Shown here: in pieces, positions 5,810-13,506 of the stretch | Layout of the letters: the number at the start of each line of letters is the position of its first letter | Numbering within the stretch: position 1 is the stretch's first letter | DNA from: a virus | IMG/VR virus record: IMGVR_UViG_3300038418_000072 | Span: 1 to 29,211 of that record | DNA length: 29,211 nucleotides | Strand: one strand, 5' to 3' | Translations under genes and position numbers: made by a program | The notes under the pieces: model-generated | What the model saw: the letters and a program-made list of their open reading frames with translations, nothing else | Told to the model about the DNA's origin: nothing | The model's database searches: none

Positions 5810-7677
5810 TAATACCTCTTCCCATTGGCATGGACTCCCGCGTCGATCCGACCATCTTTTTGCAGCGTCACAGCGTGCAAGCCGCGCAGGCCAGGAGGCA
5901 GGCGCTTCTTTGCGGCGTAGGAATTGCCAGTGATGAATATCTTTCCACTGCGGCGGGCCACAAAAGTTGTATTGGGTGTACTGACACACCAGACTAGACC
6001 AGCGTAGTCATTATCCCACTCCACGATAGGTCGATGGCCTCCGTCGGAGTTTCTTGCCTGCCAGCGGGCTGTCTTTCCAGAACGGACGGAGACGCTCTCA
6101 TACTGCTCATATGCTGGGCAGTTTTCCCCCAGCCGGAATCCTAGCGCTTGAAACAGGTCCCTGTTGGTGCGGTTCTTTTGTTTCCAACTCCAATTGTGCA
6201 TGGTGCCATAATGTCCGTCTCCACGCATAAGGGCTGCAAATAATTTCTTGGCTTGATGGATCGGGAGTCCAAACACAAGTTCTGGGGTAAGAAGTTTGTC
6301 TGGTATAATTGTCTTGATTATGGGAGCTTCCTCTTTGGGGATGTAGAATCTGGTGATACCCAAGTAGCGACTATCAATCTTGGCATGGAACCCCGCTTTG
6401 GACAGGGCCAGTCTGATGGCTTGGACGTATCTGGGATTCTTCTTATTTGACTGGGATATTTCTATCCTCCCTCCGTGATCGTAATGTCCCTCAGATATAA
6501 CCCAGCCCAGCACTGATGCCAACTCAGGGGAAATGTTCAGTGGTATCCTCGCCTCTAGGGGATTTAGAACTTGTGGTATCTGTAGATTTGATGATGTTTT
6601 GGGAGGCATCTCATCCACGCAACGAACTTGAATTTTCCCTGAGCGGTCATCTACCGCAACAACTCGATGATTGGGAGTTAGCAGCATATCCACGTGTCGA
6701 TTGTGAATGTGGGCCATCGGACCAGCGTAGCTGCGCACGAACTTATCTTCACATTGCTGCCATTCCATCCTTCTCGTTTCAAGATTCATAGTAGGCAGAA
6801 ATTCATCACCGCGTATCTTATCCCAGCCCTTCCAGCCCTCTTCGGTTAGACATTCGGTTTTTTCATCTACGCAATTGAAATACCGCATGTAGGATGGAGA
6901 TACGATGACTAGGCCGTTGCGCTCATAGGCTAGGCCAGTTCTCTGGTTGAAGTCTGTCTGGTATAACACATCAATTCTGGAGGAGTGAATGTGTCCCGTC
7001 CAGTATAGGTCGAAGACTTTGAAGAAGGGGATGTCCTTGCGGGCAGCCATAAGTTGGCCCCCTGCGGTCTGTGCTGCGCCAGTGCCATGGTGGGCTAGGA
7101 GGCGGAAGTTGTTGCCAGCGAATTTGATTGTGATGAATGCATAATCCGCGAAATACGGAATATCCAGCAACCACGCCAGCCACTGCCCTACATCCACGCC
7201 CATAATGAGCGTGCGGTCTTCGTGGTTGCCGGGCAGCTTGAACAGCATTTTGTGGTGTAGACCAGCCAGTTGCTTGGCGGCCTGCACTAGCTGATTCTGC
7301 GGATCAAAATCCTGCTCGTAGACGCCAGCCCCGATGCTCAACTTGGAAGCGTTCTCGATCATGTCGCCGCCATCCCAGGTTAGGACGTAAGGCTCCTCCA
7401 GCAGCCATTTGCAGTGTCGAGCGAACAACTTGGCATCGTGCAACTGATGGCCGATGTGAACGTCGTACAGCGGCGCGAGGTGGACATAGGGCCAAGAATC
7501 TGGCACTGTCACGTGCATCTCGGGGAACTCCGAAACGGGCAGCACACTCTTGAATACTGGCTTCTTGAATTTGGAGCGGATGCTCTCCAGCAACCGATGG
7601 TCGCGCGCGGCGGCGTCCTCGTGCTTAGCCTCGATAAGGCGCTTGATTTCGTTTGGCACGACATCAACGAGTTTCAT
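5809..7677 (-). CDS. Metallophosphoesterase interrupted by an intein
   Basis: 622 residues encoded, about 305 after splicing. The N-extein (1-268) is a calcineurin-like metallophosphoesterase. Its motifs are DVH at D72-x-H74, GGDMIEN near 102-108, LPGNHEDR near 148, HHGTGAA, and TGHIHSS near 231. Such enzymes cleave phosphoesters with a two-metal centre, and phage members are often thought to act on nucleic acid. The intein spans residues 269-585 and begins CVDEKTECLTEEGWK. Its insertion falls within SYMRYFN/SYAAKKRLPPG, just after the last metal-binding motif, so splicing is needed to restore the C-terminal strand. The C-extein is only 37 residues (586-622). ATG 7677 has AAGGAG 5 nt upstream and overlaps the winged-helix gene. 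The stop overlaps the Gp88-like gene. Confidence 0.93.
   Translation of the reverse strand: MKLVDVVPNEIKRLIEAKHEDAAARDHRLLESIRSKFKKPVFKSVLPVSEFPEMHVTVPDSWPYVHLAPLYDVHIGHQLHDAKLFARHCKWLLEEPYVLTWDGGDMIENASKLSIGAGVYEQDFDPQNQLVQAAKQLAGLHHKMLFKLPGNHEDRTLIMGVDVGQWLAWLLDIPYFADYAFITIKFAGNNFRLLAHHGTGAAQTAGGQLMAARKDIPFFKVFDLYWTGHIHSSRIDVLYQTDFNQRTGLAYERNGLVIVSPSYMRYFNCVDEKTECLTEEGWKGWDKIRGDEFLPTMNLETRRMEWQQCEDKFVRSYAGPMAHIHNRHVDMLLTPNHRVVAVDDRSGKIQVRCVDEMPPKTSSNLQIPQVLNPLEARIPLNISPELASVLGWVISEGHYDHGGRIEISQSNKKNPRYVQAIRLALSKAGFHAKIDSRYLGITRFYIPKEEAPIIKTIIPDKLLTPELVFGLPIHQAKKLFAALMRGDGHYGTMHNWSWKQKNRTNRDLFQALGFRLGENCPAYEQYESVSVRSGKTARWQARNSDGGHRPIVEWDNDYAGLVWCVSTPNTTFVARRSGKIFITGNSYAAKKRLPPGLRGLHAVTLQKDGRIDAGVHANGKRY
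5923..6873 (-). mobile_element. Intein with LAGLIDADG-type endonuclease in metallophosphoesterase
   Basis: 317 residues from Cys1 (CVDEKTECLTEEGWK) to the terminal Gly-Asn (KIFITGN) before Ser+1. Block A is at the N terminus. Block B contains MLLTPNHRVVAV (the TxxH motif). Two LAGLIDADG-like helices occur (LASVLGWVISEGHY and LFAALMRGDGHYG). Block F/G is WCVSTPNTTFVARRSGKIFITGN. Cys1, the TxxH His and the terminal Asn support splicing by the standard class 1 route. The penultimate residue is Gly instead of the usual His. The two endonuclease motifs each retain an acidic residue, so homing activity is possible. Confidence 0.92.
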
Positions 7678-7906
7678 GCAGTCTCCTTAACTCCGCAATT
7701 GCTTTCTTGTTGCCCCAATACCTTCGGCGGTGAGTCAATAGGCTGAAACCGCTTAACTTGCCCAGGTTGTCATAGAGAGTGGGCTTAGTGGTCTTAGACG
7801 CAACCATGAGTTCTTTACTCGTGTAGACTTCATCATCTGGGGCTTTGCGCAGGAATGCCAACACTCGTTCGATGGCTGTAGACGCATGGACGGCTGACAG
7901 CTTCAT
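7664..7906 (-). CDS. Small winged-helix-like protein
   Basis: 80 residues: ERVLAFLRKAPDDEVYTSKELMV followed by TTKPTLYDNLGKLSGFSLLTHRRRYWG. The pattern of a short helix, an entry helix, a TxxTLYxNL recognition helix and a beta wing fits a winged helix-turn-helix DNA-binding domain. It overlaps the dNMP kinase stop by 4 nt (ATGA) and the metallophosphoesterase start by 14 nt. It could be an early transcription regulator or a replication accessory protein. There is no evidence for its operator. Confidence 0.7.
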   Translation of the reverse strand: MKLSAVHASTAIERVLAFLRKAPDDEVYTSKELMVASKTTKPTLYDNLGKLSGFSLLTHRRRYWGNKKAIAELRRLHETR

Positions 7907-8463
7907 TGATTCATGGCCTTTTCTAGCCTGCCCTGTAGATCAGGCGTGCAATACTTCTCAGCGATGCGCTTGAATAGCTCCACAGCGTGCTGTTGCAGTT
8001 CGAACAGGTGGCCATCATGCTCCGCTAGGGCGTAATCTGGCGCAATGTCATTGAGGTCATTCTCCGTGGCGTCTTTCGCTGCTTCGGGGTCAGGCTTATA
8101 GCCTATCCTATCTACCAGCACATAGACGCCCCCTCGCGCCCGCAGCCAGCCTAGCTCATTCTTCATGCGGATGCTACTAATGAGGGCTATCTCCGGCTTA
8201 TCCCATGCAATGAGCGCAGCTAGTTTGCGAATCCAATAGCGTTCATCCTGCTGGCGGCGATAGAGGCCGTGGGCTTGGAGTTTGCGGCGGTACTCTACGG
8301 CATTGTAGGAGCCATCGTTGGGCATCTCCTCTCGCACGAGATTGCCAAAGTTGTAGCGGGCGATGTCAGCGTAGCAGCCAAATATGTCCATGATGGCGGA
8401 GATTGCGGTATCTTTGCCAGTTCTCATTTTACAACCAAACCCTATGATGAGTTCTGTAGCCAT
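7903..8463 (-). CDS. Deoxynucleoside monophosphate kinase-like protein
   Basis: 186 residues. The N terminus has a P-loop variant GFGCKMRTGKDTA (residues 8-20), as in phage dNMP kinases (T4 gp1 type) and adenylate-kinase-like folds. YNFGNLVREEM follows. Conserved Arg and Trp residues in LYRRQQDERYWIRKL may be part of the lid. The segment ALISSIRMKNELGWLRARGGVYVLVDR matches the core strand of that family. It likely phosphorylates dNMPs to dNDPs to feed phage DNA synthesis. Together with the deoxyribosyltransferase-like gene just upstream it forms a nucleotide-supply pair. The start follows the upstream stop by one base. Confidence 0.8.
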   Translation of the reverse strand: MATELIIGFGCKMRTGKDTAISAIMDIFGCYADIARYNFGNLVREEMPNDGSYNAVEYRRKLQAHGLYRRQQDERYWIRKLAALIAWDKPEIALISSIRMKNELGWLRARGGVYVLVDRIGYKPDPEAAKDATENDLNDIAPDYALAEHDGHLFELQQHAVELFKRIAEKYCTPDLQGRLEKAMNQ

Positions 8464-8464
8464 G

Positions 8465-8899
8465 TTAGAACCAACCTTTCTTCCATTCTCGCAGCCGCTC
8501 TTTCAGCGCCTCAAAGTTATCCACGCATATCACCTGCGGCAGGTAGCAGAATATCGTATTCTTGGGGCCGCATACAAAAACGTCAAAGCGGCGCTCACTG
8601 TAGACCTGCGCCAAACCGTAGCCAAACTCAACCTGATGGCCGCTTCTTACTGGCTCTGGCTGTGTAAACAGCACCAGAGCCTCGGATTCGTCCATCTTCT
8701 CTAGGCAGTCGCGCATCGCTAGTGTGGCTAATTCGTCAGCATGTACCTCATCAAGTTGTATATTGGGGCTGTATTTCTCCATCGTCCAGCGGGAGGTGAT
8801 GTGAAAGCCCATGCGCTGGAGGGTGGCTCGGTAGGCGTGAATCTCCTTCTTACGCTGGTAGGATGCGGCTAGATAAAGGCTCGGTCGTGTTGGGCTCAT
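8465..8899 (-). CDS. Nucleoside 2-deoxyribosyltransferase-like protein
   Basis: 144 residues from ATG 8899. This start is chosen because it follows the stop of a short upstream ORF by two bases (TAACTATG) and the domain begins at once. In-frame starts at 8917 (ATG) and 8932 (GTG) are possible. The fold signature is SLYLAASYQRKKEIHAYRA (an N-terminal Rossmann-like strand), then GFHITSRW and MRDCLEKMDESEALVLFTQPE. Last comes GHQVEFGYGLAQVY, where the Glu of HQVEFGYG fits the catalytic or substrate-binding region of this group. Members exchange bases on deoxynucleosides or hydrolyse nucleoside monophosphates. A role in host nucleotide salvage or in making a modified base is inferred. Confidence 0.75.
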   Translation of the reverse strand: MSPTRPSLYLAASYQRKKEIHAYRATLQRMGFHITSRWTMEKYSPNIQLDEVHADELATLAMRDCLEKMDESEALVLFTQPEPVRSGHQVEFGYGLAQVYSERRFDVFVCGPKNTIFCYLPQVICVDNFEALKERLREWKKGWF

Positions 8900-8901
8900 A
8901 G

Positions 8902-8997
8902 TTAAAGTGTGGCGCATGGCTGGATTCCCCACCCAGCCCCCAGCCTGCGTGCATCCCTAATGGCCAACGCATACATCTTTGTGGGATGCCCACTCAC
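8902..8997 (-). CDS. Short ORF coupled to the deoxyribosyltransferase-like gene
   Basis: 31 codons from GTG 8997 (SGHPTKMYALAIRDARRLGAGWG...). GGAGGAG lies 7 nt before the GTG, a strong ribosome-binding site, and the stop TAA lies two bases before ATG 8899, giving tight coupling. The peptide is amphipathic and basic. It may be a real microprotein or a leader that loads ribosomes for the next gene. Confidence 0.45.
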   Translation of the reverse strand: MSGHPTKMYALAIRDARRLGAGWGIQPCATL

Positions 8998-9038
8998 GGC
9001 CTATCTCCTCCTAGCAGTTGGCTGCTACATGCGCTCAC
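8994..9038 (-). CDS. Possible leaderless 14-codon leader ORF
   Basis: GTG 9038 lies exactly 6 nt after a CATAAT -10 box, the same spacing as at four other starts in this window, so the transcript may begin at this codon. The 14-codon frame ends in TGA overlapping GTG 8997, and its last codons contain the GGAGGAG ribosome-binding site of that next ORF. It may simply be a 5' leader. Confidence 0.3.
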   Translation of the reverse strand: MSACSSQLLGGDRP

Positions 9039-9044
9039 AATTCG

Positions 9045-9073
9045 ATTATGGAGCAAGTTGCGGTGGTTGTCAA
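9045..9073 (-). promoter_or_regulatory. Sigma70-type promoter for the leftward operon
   Basis: On the minus strand, TTGACA (9073-9068), a 17-nt spacer, and CATAAT (9050-9045). It starts just past the stop codon of the small gene at 9075-9242 and would launch the deoxyribosyltransferase to Dcm operon. The -35 is a perfect consensus and the -10 has one mismatch. Confidence 0.75.
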
Positions 9074-9074
9074 G

Positions 9075-9242
9075 CTAAATCTTTGGGCTGGTTACATTAC
9101 ATAACCAACGAACTGTCACTAGGAGCCTATACCATATCCATTCCCTGATAGGATTCCTCTCAAAGTGCTTGGCTTGCTGACCCTCTATCCAATTATAGAG
9201 TATGAAAACAGGTCTTTCCTTCTTTGTGCTACTGTACGGCAT
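9075..9242 (-). CDS. Small leaderless phage protein, unknown function
   Basis: 55 residues from ATG 9242. This start, well inside a longer open frame, is chosen because a TTGACA-17-TACCAT promoter places its -10 exactly 6 nt upstream, predicting transcription from the A of ATG. The protein is basic and aromatic-rich: PYSSTKKERPVFILYNWIEG, then HFERNPIREWIWYRLLVTV. A single weak hydrophobic patch could touch a membrane, but no clear transmembrane segment is seen. As the first gene expressed leftward from the divergent region it may be an immediate-early host-takeover protein, which is inference. Confidence 0.6.
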   Translation of the reverse strand: MPYSSTKKERPVFILYNWIEGQQAKHFERNPIREWIWYRLLVTVRWLCNVTSPKI

Positions 9243-9248
9243 AGTCCC

Positions 9249-9277
9249 ATGGTATCCCCAGCTATGTCCCTTGTCAA
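9249..9277 (-). promoter_or_regulatory. Leaderless sigma70-type promoter
   Basis: Minus strand: TTGACA (9277-9272), 17-nt spacer, TACCAT (9254-9249), then 6 nt to ATG 9242. The -35, spacer length, -10 hexamer and distance to ATG are all identical to those of the promoter at 20262-20290. No ribosome-binding site lies between the -10 and the ATG. Confidence 0.8.
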
Positions 9278-9399
9278 GCCCAAAAGTGTATATCTTGACC
9301 ATTGTTAGAATTTTCCCAAAACTGGTGATAAACCGGCCAAACATAGGCTAGTGATCGTTTACACAGCATCAAAGTGTTGACTGGGAGCGTAGGGTTAGA

Positions 9400-9428
9400 G
9401 TAGTTATATCCTACACTGTGGGTATAAT
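9400..9428 (+). promoter_or_regulatory. Promoter with consensus TATAAT 6 nt before terS
   Basis: TATAAT at 9423-9428 lies 6 nt before ATG 9435, so the expected start of transcription falls on the ATG. No good -35 sits 17 nt upstream (GTAGTT at 9400-9405). TTGACT at 9377-9382 is too far away for this -10 but could pair with TAGTTA at 9401. The region 9278-9399 between the divergent promoters shows nothing else I can name. Confidence 0.6.
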
Positions 9429-9434
9429 GTATCT

Positions 9435-10211
9435 ATGGGGATAGTGTTAGGAGAGTTCGATACTGAGGAGCTTTCAGCAACTGCTGAAATACCCTTGTTC
9501 ACTGAAAGTGTACATGAGCAAAAAGTGTACAAGGCGCAGGAAGCTGGTTTACAAAAGCCCGCAGATGTACACCTTGGGTTGGCAAATCAGCCTGAACCTA
9601 ATCTGCCACAGCATACTAAATACCGGCAGTATAGCGAACTCTTCCGCGATGAGGTCTTTGAGCACTATTGGATGCAAGGGCTGAACGGTGGGGAGCGCAG
9701 CTTCTCAGCCACAGCGAAAGAGTTCCAGCTCACAAGCGCGCAAGTGAGCAGTTGGTTCAAGCAATACCACTGGCAGGATAGGATTGACCTGCGGGCGCAA
9801 AAGATTGCGAAGAGGATGGATGAGCGCGCGGTAGAGAAGGTAAGCGAGATTAAGACAGCCTACCACCGTTTGATCCGCGGCATGGTGGAGGATTGGTTCA
9901 AGATGCACTTTGGGGATGCATCCAATAAGGCATTAACTCTTGCAGCAACCGACGTGGATGCTATTGTCAGACTGGTTAAGCTCGATCTTGTACTCCTTGG
10001 AGCCCCAGACACAATTCGCCAACTGGAAGGAACTGTGGTTCATCAGGTGGATGAGAACATTCGTGCATTGTCCACGGAGGACCTGAAAGCGATAGTGAAT
10101 GCGCGGAAGGAGCGAAAAGAATTGCCAGCAGCGGATGTTATAGTTCATGTAGAGAAGATCGCCCCGGAGGCGACGACTCTAGCAGAGACAGTAAGTGAGG
10201 AGAAGCATTGA
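9435..10211 (+). CDS. Terminase small subunit-like protein
   Basis: 258 residues. After a low-complexity N-terminal region (about 1-60), residues about 75-130 form a helix-turn-helix-like DNA-binding region: YSELFRDEVFEHYWMQG, then SATAKEFQLTSAQVSSWFKQYHW and a basic helix. A long helical part and an acidic tail follow. Such an HTH followed by an oligomerisation helix is typical of TerS, which binds the packaging site and loads the large subunit. It directly precedes terL with a 4-base overlap (TTGA). There is no ribosome-binding site at ATG 9435, consistent with a leaderless mRNA. The assignment rests on position and the HTH rather than on a diagnostic motif. Confidence 0.75.
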   Translation: MGIVLGEFDTEELSATAEIPLFTESVHEQKVYKAQEAGLQKPADVHLGLANQPEPNLPQHTKYRQYSELFRDEVFEHYWMQGLNGGERSFSATAKEFQLTSAQVSSWFKQYHWQDRIDLRAQKIAKRMDERAVEKVSEIKTAYHRLIRGMVEDWFKMHFGDASNKALTLAATDVDAIVRLVKLDLVLLGAPDTIRQLEGTVVHQVDENIRALSTEDLKAIVNARKERKELPAADVIVHVEKIAPEATTLAETVSEEKH

Positions 10212-12889
10212 GTGTACGTTCTTCAATCTCGCAACTTGGCGTAGATGAACTGGAAGCCTTGGCAGTGAAAGCTGAGTTGGAGTTAGCGAGGCGCGACCTT
10301 GGAGAATTTGGACGGCTGGTGTATGGTTACCAATGCCTGCCGCACATTCGACAATGGTGCGACGCGGTTCAAGATGACAGCATTGAGCAGCTGATCATCA
10401 TAAGCCCTCCGGGCAGCGCAAAGTCAACTTGGATGGGAACTGTGCTGCCCTCCTGGTATCTTGGCCGCAACCCGGACGGGCACATTTTACTGCTGTCCCA
10501 TTCTGCATCTCACGCTAGTAAGTTCTCTACGGCGGCTCGTGATACCATAGCATCTTCCCCGATTTATCACCAGATATTTCCACACATCAAGCCCGACGCG
10601 GCGAAAGGCTGGGCTCAAGATCGCTGGTACATCGAGCGCAGGAATGTTGGCGACCCGCATCCCACAATGATGGCATCTGGATTCGATGGCCCAATCCTCG
10701 GCAGTCGGGCGAGCCTCCTGATTTTGGATGATGTCATGGATGAAGCTTGTGCTGCGAGTGCTGAGCAGCGCGCGAAGTTAAAAGAGCTTATAAAGGGTAC
10801 AGTGTTTAGTCGCCGCGTGCGTGGATGCAAGAGTATTATAATTTTAACTCGCTGGAACGCTGACGATTTGGCGGCTGAATTTGTAGACTCCAAGGGCGTC
10901 GCAGCCCCCGGCTGGACTGTAATTCACATGCCCGCGATTGGTTACTGGGGTCCTGATACTCCACTTGCTCCTGAGATAGCTTCTCTGGATGAACTATTAG
11001 CAATTAAGAATGATGTCAGGGGTGGTATTATCAGGTTTGAAAATATCTGGCAAGGAAATCCCACGGTTCAGCAGGGCACGATTCTACAGCGTGCATGGTG
11101 GCGCAGGATGCCTCTCGCACAGATGCCGAGAAAGGAAGATTGCCAGGTTTTATTGCAGTGCTGGGATACTGCCTTCAAGAAGACGGCGGACTCTGCATTC
11201 AGCGTCTGTATAACGGCAGGCTTATATAAGGGGAGCATATTTTTTTACAATATGTACCGGAAAAAAATCGAATTTCCAGAGCTGCTCAAAGTGAGTAGGC
11301 AGTTGTTTAAGCTCGACAGACCGCGCTTAGTTCTGGTTGAGGACAAGGCTAGCGGGCAGTGTTACTCAGATGATACAGAAGTGCTCACGCGTCGAGGCTG
11401 GAAACTATTCGAGGAAGTGGATACAACCACAGATGAATTTGCCACGCGCAATCCGCAGACGAAGGAGTTTGAATGGCAGTATGCTTATGCCCGAACGGAT
11501 GAACCACATGCTGGGAACATGTATCACTTCTGCGGCAGGTCCATAGACATCCTTGTAACCCCAGAGCATAGGATGCTCATTGATCGCCTGCCGAGGAAAC
11601 TGGGAGGCAACGCACTTCGTAAAGGTGAGGTGGTAGTAGCAGCTAAGGATTTGGCTTTCGCTTGGAATGCCAGCCTAGACATACCAGTCACCTCAATATG
11701 GAGAGGAAAGCGAATTGTTTCCAAGTCCTTTCCAATGGATAAGCAAAAGCAGGCACAACGCTTTGCTGGAAGGGTTGACACTTTAGGTCGGCGTGTTGCT
11801 ACCAGTGAGCCTGCTCCTGTTCAGATGTCGGGGGATGACTATTGTGCCTTTATGGGCATGTACCTATCCGAAGGCTGGTGGAGAATACAAGAATCCAGCC
11901 GTAGCGGTGCCGTTTTCATTTGCCAGTATCCCACTTCCCCATACTTGCAGGAATTTTCGGATGCTCTAGATAGCATCTTTGGGCACAAAGTTCCGTACAG
12001 TTCTAGGAAGCATCAGTTCACTATTAGCCGAAGAGGACTTGCCGAACACATAGCAAAGTTTGGTCATCATGCTTGGGAGAAATTCGTACCAGATGATATT
12101 ATGAATGCCACTCCGAAGCAGTTGCGGATATTCTGGAAATTCTATTCAATGGGCGATGGTTGCACTGCTTCTGGTATGGAACAGATCACCACCTCTAGTG
12201 AGCATATGGCTGGGCAACTTGTGGAGATAGCGCAGAAGATTGGTCAACATGCTAGTATGGCTAAAAAGATTGCTAAAAAGGATATTCTCATCGGCAGTAA
12301 CAAGCACCCGACTTTAGCTGTAAACCGCAGACCGACTTATGTGGTGAGTCTGCGAAAGAGCAAGACAATGGGATTCCACGTTGAGCAACTGCCCTATTCT
12401 GGCATGGCTCACTGTATAAGCGTTCCCAATGGAATAATCTACGTGCGCAGGCATGGAAAACCTGCTTGGTGTGGGCAGTCTCTAATTCAATCCATCCAAG
12501 CTGGCACTGGCATTGAGGACTCCGCTGATAAGCAGTCGCTGACTCTGCCTATGCTGCCCATCAAGGCGGATAGCGATCCAGTTTCCTATGTGAATGCTTT
12601 TTCTGGCTATTTGGAGGCTGGACGTTGTTGGCTCCCGGTTGAGGGGCTGTGGCAGGACGACCTGCTGAATGAGTGCGCGGCGTTCCCCCAGGGTCAATAC
12701 AAGGACGTGCCAATGGTGTGGGCGCATATTATGAAATATATGACCTCCGGCGATCAATTCTCCCGCCTTTCCGAAGGCGCAATAGTGAGCATGCCCCCGA
12801 TGGCTGGCGAACCCAACCTTGGCGATTGGTCGGATTTGCCGGGGCCTAGCAGCATAGCCGAATTTCTCAATGAGTGGAAGGACTTATAG
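10208..12889 (+). CDS. terL: Terminase large subunit with intein
   Basis: 893 residues encoded, about 520 after splicing. The packaging motor has an ATPase with Walker A SPPGSAKST (66-74), Walker B SLLILDD ending at D174-D175, and a coupling motif IIILTRW. A RNase H-like nuclease follows, with CWDTAF (D320) and VLVEDKASGQ (E378, D379). The intein (385-757) interrupts right after the second nuclease motif, at ASGQ/SLIQ. The C-extein holds the third nuclease region (MLPIKADSDPVSYVNAFSGY). Start TTG 10208 overlaps the terS stop and has GAGGAG upstream. The enzyme docks on the portal encoded four genes downstream and cuts DNA during packaging; splicing should be required for nuclease function. 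Confidence 0.96.
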   Translation: MSVRSSISQLGVDELEALAVKAELELARRDLGEFGRLVYGYQCLPHIRQWCDAVQDDSIEQLIIISPPGSAKSTWMGTVLPSWYLGRNPDGHILLLSHSASHASKFSTAARDTIASSPIYHQIFPHIKPDAAKGWAQDRWYIERRNVGDPHPTMMASGFDGPILGSRASLLILDDVMDEACAASAEQRAKLKELIKGTVFSRRVRGCKSIIILTRWNADDLAAEFVDSKGVAAPGWTVIHMPAIGYWGPDTPLAPEIASLDELLAIKNDVRGGIIRFENIWQGNPTVQQGTILQRAWWRRMPLAQMPRKEDCQVLLQCWDTAFKKTADSAFSVCITAGLYKGSIFFYNMYRKKIEFPELLKVSRQLFKLDRPRLVLVEDKASGQCYSDDTEVLTRRGWKLFEEVDTTTDEFATRNPQTKEFEWQYAYARTDEPHAGNMYHFCGRSIDILVTPEHRMLIDRLPRKLGGNALRKGEVVVAAKDLAFAWNASLDIPVTSIWRGKRIVSKSFPMDKQKQAQRFAGRVDTLGRRVATSEPAPVQMSGDDYCAFMGMYLSEGWWRIQESSRSGAVFICQYPTSPYLQEFSDALDSIFGHKVPYSSRKHQFTISRRGLAEHIAKFGHHAWEKFVPDDIMNATPKQLRIFWKFYSMGDGCTASGMEQITTSSEHMAGQLVEIAQKIGQHASMAKKIAKKDILIGSNKHPTLAVNRRPTYVVSLRKSKTMGFHVEQLPYSGMAHCISVPNGIIYVRRHGKPAWCGQSLIQSIQAGTGIEDSADKQSLTLPMLPIKADSDPVSYVNAFSGYLEAGRCWLPVEGLWQDDLLNECAAFPQGQYKDVPMVWAHIMKYMTSGDQFSRLSEGAIVSMPPMAGEPNLGDWSDLPGPSSIAEFLNEWKDL
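11360..12478 (+). mobile_element. Intein with LAGLIDADG-type domain in terL
   Basis: 373 residues from Cys1 (CYSDDTEVLTRRGWK) to Gly-Gln (KPAWCGQ) before Ser+1. Block B has ILVTPEHRMLI (TxxH-like). LAGLIDADG-like helices are CAFMGMYLSEGWW and RIFWKFYSMGDGC. The end VPNGIIYVRRHGKPAWCGQ is the block F/G region. The terminal residue is Gln rather than Asn and the penultimate is Gly rather than His. C-terminal Gln is known in a minority of active inteins. The insertion point in the nuclease active-site motif is a typical conserved homing site. Confidence 0.92.
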
Positions 12890-13504
12890 ATGGCAGTAAG
12901 ACTGGAACCAGCAAAGAAGAAGCCAAAGCTCACTGATGAGCTAATCCTCGCTCGCGCCAAGCGCCTCCGCAAGGCTGCTGGCAACACGGCTGTAGGCGAG
13001 ATACTGGGCCGCTACCTCCAAGATGCGCGCTACCTCCACGTCGCCATGGGCATCCTGCACCGCCATGAGGATGCTGAGGATGCTGTGTCAGAAGCGGTAG
13101 TGCTCGCGCTTCGCAAGTGGCGTCAATTCCGCGGCGAGTCTAAGTTCAGCACGTGGTTCACTCGCATTGTCATCACTTGTTCCCTCATGGCGCGGCGAGG
13201 AAAGAATGGCAATGGAGCCGATCACACGAATGACATCCCTGAGCGCTGGATGCCACAGAATCTGGATGACGACATCTACCAAGGAGAAATCAGCGCCCTG
13301 CTGCGGGAGGCGGTGAACAAGTTAGAGGTGCCAAGAGAGCGCGCTGTATTGCAGATGAGAGTAGTGGAAGGGCTTACGTTTCGAGAGATTAGCAAGCGCA
13401 TCTCTACGCCACTCGGAAGTACCAAGAATATCGCGCTCGGAGCCTATCAAAAGTTGAAAGATAAACTGATGACCGGCTCTGAGCATCAGAATACTGAGGA
13501 GTAG
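12890..13504 (+). CDS. ECF-type RNA polymerase sigma factor
   Basis: 204 residues. Region 2 spans about residues 45-105: LHRHEDAEDAVSEAVVLAL (core binding), then KWRQFRGESKFSTWFTRIV, matching the FxG-x-FxTWLxxI signature of sigma region 2. Region 4 covers about 145-195, with LEVPRERAVLQMRVVEGLTFREISKRI and a recognition helix STPLGSTKNIALGAYQKLK. A basic N-terminal extension of about 40 residues precedes region 2. It could direct host polymerase to late phage promoters, which are not identified here. AAGGA lies upstream of ATG 12890, which directly follows the terL stop. Its place within the packaging genes is unusual. Confidence 0.85.
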   Translation: MAVRLEPAKKKPKLTDELILARAKRLRKAAGNTAVGEILGRYLQDARYLHVAMGILHRHEDAEDAVSEAVVLALRKWRQFRGESKFSTWFTRIVITCSLMARRGKNGNGADHTNDIPERWMPQNLDDDIYQGEISALLREAVNKLEVPRERAVLQMRVVEGLTFREISKRISTPLGSTKNIALGAYQKLKDKLMTGSEHQNTEE

Positions 13505-13506
13505 CC

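Noticed and set aside
5810-5989. Longer N terminus for the Gp88-like gene (to ATG 5989)
   Set aside because: It would overlap the intein and C-extein of the metallophosphoesterase by 180 nt; GTG 5809 has a good ribosome-binding site and a one-base overlap with the upstream stop.
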